NCBI GenBank assembly: GCA_025267735.1
Contig: CM046303.1
Span: forward strand, 30,976,380-31,040,379
Source of the DNA: Mactra quadrangularis
Lineage: Eukaryota > Mollusca > Bivalvia > Venerida > Mactridae
Length of the DNA stretch: 64,000 nucleotides
Direction of reading: 5' to 3'
Below are positions 43,301-52,300 of this stretch, piece by piece (the stretch's first letter is position 1; the number at the start of each line of letters is the position of its first letter). The notes under the pieces were generated by a model that worked only from the letters and a program-made list of their open reading frames with translations, did not search any database and was not told the DNA's origin. Position numbers and translations under genes: made by a program.

Positions 43301-46300
43301 TTCAGCCAATCTTTTCTTTAGATCATCAACATTGAGCTGAAATAATAAATGAAATAATAAATGAAATAGTAAATGAAATAATAGATGAAATAATAGATGA
43401 AATAATAAATTGAAATAATGGTTATAAAAGTTTGAATTTTACTCAACATTTTATAAAGAAAACTGACCAGGGAAGCCAAAACTGATTTATCATTTTTTTC
43501 CACTGTGGAAAAAAACGGCTAGTTCTCAGAAGCAAGAACAAACTGTTAGGAGTAAAAACTGGCCTGTTAACCTAAAGTTACCGTGGTAAAAACATGCAAA
43601 ATACAGAAAACTGTATGAATATAAAAAATTTAGACTATGAATAGTTATGCCGTACAAAATCTTAAATTAAAATGTACAGATTCATCAAAATTCCATCATA
43701 AGGACAATTTCTGTCATCAGCTACACCCAATGGCCTGAATTCAAGGACAGGTGAAAATAGATTCAGGCTAATAAAAATTACTTATTTCTTATAATCGGGC
43801 TGATGCTCATGAAAATTAAAGATGATGATTGAATTTTGTGTTTTAAAAATGTCATACAAATGATGCAAAAAAAATGTCTTACATCAATAAAAACTACAGT
43901 GTCATGGAAAATAATTAGAACTTTGTAGATGTTCATTCCTGTTTTGAGATAATTTTCCCACTAGATAAAAACTGATTACAATAAAATATTAAACAAGGTT
44001 TTATCATGTCTTATAACAGAATGCTACTGGAATTTTATTAAAACACATAAGGAATTTCAATTGTTAGCACCTATTGTATTTAAAGGCTACAAGATTAAAA
44101 TAAGAAAGAATGGTAGCTGGTTTAAATATAACAATGCTTTTATCTGAGGAAATACAAAAAATAAAGTACTTGGTACATATTATTACTGATACATGTTACT
44201 AAGTCTAAAGAATAGTGAACTTTTACTCATTAATTTTGAGGTTGTCAAAAAATATCAAAATAACAGACAGTCAGAGACAATCGTGGAATAATGTCTTACA
44301 ATGAAAATGACGTAATCTGGATACTGGTAAATAAACAGAGAAAATTCCATACACGCAATGCATGTATATTACAATAACGTTGCATAAAAGCTTTTACTAA
44401 TGGAATTTCCTGCTTTTTAATAACAATGAATTGAAAAACATGAAAAAGGTAAAAAAATCTGGTCCATGCATTTGCACAACACAAGTAAATGCATTGTACT
44501 AAAAGCTCTTTGATGGTAAAATTCCATTATTTTTCAGTTTATTGTTGTTTGATGCATTGAAGGTATAAACAAACAAATAAATCTATTTGTGAATCAATAA
44601 AACAGTGTCATAATTATTGAACTAAGATTGTAATCATACAGATCAATGAAAACAATGAGTATATTGATGAAAAGAATTTGATGTATGACATATTGATGTT
44701 TAAAAACTGCTTTAAAAAGGAAAAACAATTGCACATTATAAATTGTGCATTAATTGATTGATTGAAAAGTGGTGGTAAGAAAATTATATGTTAGACAAGT
44801 ATTCTATATTTAATAAATATCAGCCTGGCTGCTAAAGAATTATTTTATTGTCAAAACTAAAACAAAATGGTGGCTTTGGATAACTGTTTATTTCAGACTG
44901 CAAATGTCAGATAACAACTTCTGCCTCCATGGAGGGAAACTCAAAATTTAATTTTTATAAAACAGTATAACTTTTTGCAAACCCGGAATCAAACCTATGA
45001 CCTCTGGATTTGAAATTCTGCGCTCTTCCACTGTGCAACAGCAGTGGTTACAAAGACTTCCTCCATACAGCTTTGATATTTGAGGCGCAAAATATTTTAT
45101 TTGTATTCAGACAATCAATTCAGAGAAGACTAAACATCAAACACTATCCAGTATACCAGCCAGAGAGTTCATCTAAAATACTTACCCCTTTAATTTTTTC
45201 TTGTAATAATTTATTAGCATCTTTAAGTTCTTTCATTTCCTTCATCATGTCTTCAATCAATGAAAATAACTGAAAATATAATAGAGAATGCTTAAATTAT
45301 TACATCACAATAGAATTGCACGATTGTAGATATCTAGTTCAATTGGACATCTTCTCGTAAGCCTTTTCCAGTACTGGACATTTCTTCCAGCAAAAATACA
45401 AATTTTGCTGGAACAACAGTAACAGGGCTAAAAACTAGAACATTCTCAGTCACTGCCTAATGAAGTATTTTTAAGGTTAGAGATTTTTTATTTGTTAAAA
45501 CTACTTATTTAAGTTATCATTTTTTGTAAACTTGTGACAAATTTATGGACCTTTGAATCACTGTCTCTCTATAACGAACCAATAACCACAGATATCATTA
45601 TAACTGAGCAAGTGAATTGTTTCCCTAAATTATTCTATGTTTAATAAACATAATATAGTAGCTTAAAAATGGGTTTTTAATGTGTAGGCAGGATCCTAGG
45701 GGTCAAGGGCATGCCCACCCGAATTTGTTTTTCTGTAGATCATCTCAGGAGAGTTTTATCAACTATTTAAAAAGAGTTTCTATAATTCATTCCGGGCACA
45801 AATATAGGAAAACAACATTCGAACCAATTAACATTCAATTCCAACCAGTGTTTTAAGAATTATATAGACTGTTAGTAAAATAATGAGCAGTTTTGTTTCA
45901 CACACCCCTAGCCCCCTCATGGCTAAGTTTTTGTTTGCATTTTTGGCGTTTGTATTTTTATGATTTTCTAGACCAATGTGTACGTAGCTGCGTTCTCAGC
46001 GTACTGGTAGCTACGTGCCTGAAATATAGACTTTCAACAGCTCAACACGAAAGGTTGTCCAATTTACCCCGACAACCTATATTTGAGTTTGAGCAACTTG
46101 CTACTGCTGGTAAACATTTGGTTCGGGCAAGTAAAACATATACATTCAGCTTGTTTCTCCTAGATAAACCTTTTTAAAAATTAATATTGAGCCCTGCTTT
46201 CTGTTTTCTATATTATGACCTTTTTCCAAAACCAGACTAAAAAGTACCACATACTATCATATATTATAAGACTTTAGCACTAATTATCAAAGTAAGCCAA

Positions 46301-49300
46301 GGTTTATTTTAATCTAGTTGGATTATATTAAGGACACAAATAGCTAAGTTTTAGTAATTTATTGGGAGATTTATTTGAAAAATACTACAGAACACTACAT
46401 TCCATTATTTATACAACAAAATTAATGCACAATGAAATCAACATTAAAATTTTTACCATTTTTGTTAATTGTGGTAAAATAAAAAAAATGGTATGTGCAA
46501 TTTGAATTTTCTACATTATATTTTCATCGAATATTATGGGATTTTACCATAAAGCATGAAAGAAATTGATTTCTCTTCTTTACTCTGATCATAGTACCTT
46601 ATAAGTGATACAAACAATATTGTATATTTTATATAATTTAGTTAACCTATCATGATAAACATGCTGTAGATATTGGAGTCAAAACATTCAACAATTATTG
46701 CTTGGTAGCAGGTCGCCAATGATTCAACAAGAAAAATGAAATGCACCATGGAGCAAACGCTAACAACCGACGCCATAATACAAATATATAATTATTTTTC
46801 AATTATAATATCTAGCAATAGGTGTAATATTTAATTTAAATTTTCTTTTCAATTATATTTTTCTACCTATATACACATAATACATACAATAACGTCACTT
46901 TCCCAAACGTGGGCATACAAATATGGAATTATTCTGCATACAAATATGGAATTATTATGTTCTAACTGTTAAACCATTGTCCCTCTCATGTACATTTAAA
47001 CTTTACATTTATAATAATCAGCTCAATGTTCAAGTAGTTTTTAAAAAGTTTTTCAATAATGTGGGTAAAAAGACTTTACATATCTATATTTGATAATGTC
47101 TGGTCTTAAAGGTACTTGTTCACAGATTTGGTTATTTTTTTATATAAGATTAACATAACTTGTCTTGGTAAATGTGATAAGAAAACAATTGCTCAACATT
47201 TTAAGTAAAACTGACCTATAGATAGTGAAAAATATATGATAAATCACAGAAGCTCTAGCTAAAATCATCTATTTCAAACAGGGTAGATTTTTATACACAA
47301 AATCAACATCTTTTACAGCAGCAATCCCTATATGACAATTTACACGAAAAATTGCTATTATCAGAACACTGCTTTACTGCTATCAAAATGTTACAATTTG
47401 TAGTGATTATTCTAAAGCAGAGTAGCAGGACACGGCACCCTGCTCTTTTTCTTTTCTCCCTGCCCTTTTTGGCTCCTCCATATACAGACATAATTACTTT
47501 GAAACATCAACCCTCTGTCACACCCCGCCTCTTTTTCTGCCTGCCTAACCATTTCTGATTCTAGAAAAATATCAACAATTCGGCAATTTTAGAAAAGTTG
47601 ATATCTAAGTTGAAATCTGTGAACAAGTAACTTTAAACTGTTGATATTAGATCAATACAGATCTGAACTAGTATAAACTATTCATGTATATGTTAATACT
47701 AGATCAAATATATACTTCATGATTATAGGAATACGGTTTACAAATCAAACATACCAAGATGGGACTATATTGTGACTATTTAAGTCAAGATTTTAATCGA
47801 CTTTTTACCCCATCATTTACATTTAAATTGAAATAACTAAGTTTGATGGGTCAGTTCAAAACAAGTCCAACTACATATGAATGAAGAAAGATGTAGACTA
47901 GTTTCGCACTGACCCAGTGAGTTAAGATTGGAACCAAAAGCATCAAATATGGTAAATGGTCAAACTGTGTAAGTAACTTAATAGTATGAACATTGGTTAA
48001 ATGGCAAGATAACAGAGTCTAAACATGGAATGATAATCTCAAATACAGTACAATCCAAAAATTCTTGGACATATGAAATTTTGTAAATGATCATGCATAC
48101 TAGAAGTAGTTTTACTATAATTAAAAGATCATTCATGTTTTGGAAGATATTAGAGCTAAAATCTGCAAAAGACCTAATTAAGAACTCAAATCTATGTTTT
48201 TTTCCGTCTGTGTGCAGGTGGTACAAAAAAGTTTGCCTTACACTATTGCTTAAAGTAAGAAATGTGCATTAAATCCAATTGCTCTTTGTATACATGTTTT
48301 TTGTGATGGTGAAAGTTCATTTGTACCTTAGTGGAAATCCCAAACATTTGATTTCCTTATAAAGTATCATTAAAGGATGGGGCTGTTGCAAAAAAAAAAA
48401 CAACAAAAAAACACTACTTAGATTTGGTATCAAAATTATAATTTTCCTTCAATCACCAAAGTTAGACCAATTTAATAGTCAAGTAAATCAATCATTGTAA
48501 TATAGATTAACCTAGGATCAAAAGACTTTCAACAAGGAATATTCCCTGTCATGAAAAAAATTAGACTAGACAAAGTAATGCACTGTGATATTTTTAAAAC
48601 ACCTCCTATGAAGCTTTATAGACATACATGTAATACATTTGACAAGAGATCAATTTTCAATATGATAAGTTTTATAAAACTACTACCTTGAGTATAAAGT
48701 GTTCAAAGTTGTTTTTTTATCTAAACATTTAGTAAGACAATATCAGCATGTACGTATCTTGATTTTTGTTAAACTGGAATTTTTTACATGGTTTAAAACT
48801 TTGACAGTTGACTTTAGCATCGAAATTCTACGTCCGCAACATTTTTTGATGCGTTTCAAAATATGTCCTCCATGTTAATAATGATAATTATGATGTTGAT
48901 AATTATGAAGATAATAATAATGACTTTCTTTAGCGAGGCTACACATTTGGATAAATCCAATCTTCCATGTGAAACCAAACTACTTACAATATTCAAGTAA
49001 GGAAAGAATGGACAATTAAATTTATAAGAAATTAGTAAATGACAAATAACAAATGGTACAAACTGGAATCAAATATATTGTTGTCAATCAATGTCAGATA
49101 TACCATAAATCATAGAATACATTGATTTATTAAATTATATAGATCAATGAACTATCTCATATACCTCGGATTAAAGTGGTAGCAATATCATGTTTGATTA
49201 AAACTAAATAGTCAACTACTCTGTGGAACAATCTACAACTAGAGGTTATCAACATATATTCTGTTCAATCAAAATGTATAAAACCATAAAATTATGCTAG

Positions 49301-52300
49301 TTAATCAAATATATAATATATCACAACAATGACATGTCATTTTATACAGGTAGATTTAGCAAGTATAGTGTAAAAATATTTGATAAAATTTGACGCTCAC
49401 AGTCATGGCAGATTGGATTTATCCAAATTAGTAGTCTTGTTAACTAAATTTGTTATTATAATATCATTAATATCATTATCATCATCATTATCATTATCAT
49501 CATCATCATCATCACCACCACCACCACCTTCATCATCACCATCACTCATAATTATTATCATTATTATTATAATTATTATCATCATTGTTATTATCAAAAC
49601 ATTATTACAACATATTATTATAAACTCTAAAATTTAGTTGTGTACAAACATTATTATTACCTAATGCTCTATATAAATGTCAATTTGCTATTTTTAACTG
49701 TTTTTTCAACTATTCTGAGTGAAACCGTATTAAACCTGTTATGTTTTACTGCGCAACGCCACTGCGCATGAAACAGTTTTGACTGTTGCCCTCGCGTGCA
49801 AACTGTTGCCCTCACGTGCGAACTGTTTCATAGAGTGCAGTGCCAAGGGAAGTAACTGCATTAAAAAAACTCCAAGCGTCCAATGAGCGAGATCATTGCA
49901 AGCGTCTTTAGAGTTACCAAACGAAAAGTAGAAAAAAAGTAAATTCTGTTGAAAATATCTACAATATGCCGCGGTTTGAAGACATTGAAGAGAATGTTCT
50001 CGAACTTTTGCTGAGAATCGGGACTCGCTAAGCACACATAATGTCATCCGCTTCTGAAACTATCTTTATTGCCATGTTATATCAGTACTTGCATTAGGTA
50101 ATAAAACACTTATTGCATGGGTGTTTGGGGAACAGTCAAAACTATTATCCCTCGGTATCAGGGACAACATTAAGAACTGTTGCCCTCGACCTAACGGCCT
50201 TGGGCAACAGTTCTTAAGTTGTCCCTGATACCTCGGGAAAATAGTTTTGATTGTTTCCCAAACACCCATGAAATAAGTGTATACTAACATTAGAGTTGTT
50301 TTTGACAAATTATGAAAGGTATCCCTATAATTGTGAGAAAAATATCAGATTTTTATTTTATTGGTATATTTAAAATTGAATAAAAAGTCATATTGGAGAA
50401 AGAGGATTGTAAAATGATTTAATTTTGTGTCATAATGAAGAGATGTGGTATAATATAGTGGGAATGAAATAATATATCAGGGAATGAAATAAAATATATC
50501 AGGGACTGAAATAATATATCTGTATAATTCTGTAGCAGAGAGAAATGGTAGTGTCTGCTTACAACTCAGATGGTTATGGGTTCACTCCCAGTTCAGACCT
50601 TATCTTGATGGAATTACAATTCTATAATGTGACATTGTCTAAATTGATTTGTCAGTGGCATCTCTTAGCAATGGTTAATGCAATATGAGTATTTTAACGG
50701 CTTTTCTTATAACAAATTATACATGTAACAGGAAAGCAAAGAAACAGCTATGACTAACTCTTACATAAATATTTTATACTAAAATTAATGAGATTTATTT
50801 TATGCCAATCACAAGTTAAGATCCTGTTCTCATAGATGACAAAGAACTGAATTCATTAGGTAGTCATTGGTCATAATGTTATAAAAGAAAGCCAATGGCC
50901 ATTACTGGATTTTTTTCTAACTCTTCACCAATGAAGATAGATTTAGTCCATTTATTACTTTATTTATTGCCTGTTTACAGTGCAGAAGCAATTATTCTCA
51001 AGGTTGGAAAAGTCATAAAAACACTCCCATGGAAAATTCAATTTATTGGAAGCCAAATTCAATGGTACAAGGATTGACATGTAATTGACAGCCATTGATA
51101 GGTTAGAATAGCCTTCATTGTTATCATGTTGAGACAGAGTCATCGATTCTCATATCAAAACAATATATTTTATCAACCACTGAGCATGAAATTATTAACA
51201 TTAGAATGAAATATTGGCTGTTTTTTAAACATCCACACACTATCACAGACAGTTTATTTTTCAATGTTTAAAGTACTGTTGATTGTTCAGCTTACTGGTA
51301 TATTATGAAAATAAAAGGAACCGTAAAGTCAAGGAATCAAATGAAAGTTAACATTATAGAACATACATTGGGTTTAACCAGGGCTCTAATTTAAGCTCGC
51401 ATACTGGCAAAATGCGAGTGAAATTTGTAAATTAATGCGAGTAATTTTTATTATAAGTCGCAAATTTTCCCGAATCGAAATCGCCACATAATTTTAATGT
51501 CTAAACTAATGAGACTCAAATCAGCACTGAAGCGGCCAGATAAATCGATAGTATTAACTAAAGATTAACATTTAAAGCATGTTCGATATTCTTAGTCTAT
51601 TCTACAATAATGCCCTCATTCGATCTATAGTCAAATAATATTAGTACCATGTAATTATGTTGTTATTGCTTATATGCTTATTTACTATGTATGCAATTGA
51701 ATTTGGAGAAAAAATGCGAGTGATTTTTTTCATTTTGCGAGTTGAAATAAAATTAACCCTCGCAAAAATTTGCAAGTTCAATTTTTTTGTTAAATTTGAG
51801 CCCTCATTTAACAAATGTTAACACAATTAAAGTTATAATACTGTGACCAGCACACCTGACCAAGCTTTCCTAGATCCTTGTCTATAGCCAGTACTCACCC
51901 ACCCTTTCACAAGGGCAGCAACTTCTCCTTATACTTTATTAATGGAGGAAAAATTGACATTATTGTCAAATTTTAATGGAAGGGTATAACCTGGGATTCA
52001 AACCCACTTCAGGACACTAGATTTGAAATCCAGGCGCGTTACCAAATGGGCTACCTCCTTTTATGGTTTTACATTGTACATGTATATAGTTTCATCCATC
52101 ATTTTAAAGGTACTCATTCACAGATTTCATCAGTAACATCAACTTTTTCTAAAACTATCAAAATTGTATGGAAATATTTTGGAAGCAGGAAATTAGTATT
52201 CGGAAAATGACAATTTTAGTGCAAATCGACAAACTACAAATGATGGTGTTTCATGAAGTAAATATCTACCCCGTATGTCACGGTATAGACACTTTTAGTG

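Noticed and set aside
49380..49637. Ser/Ile/Pro-rich and Asp/Gly-rich open frames
   Set aside because: Translation of an ATC/ACC/ATT microsatellite.
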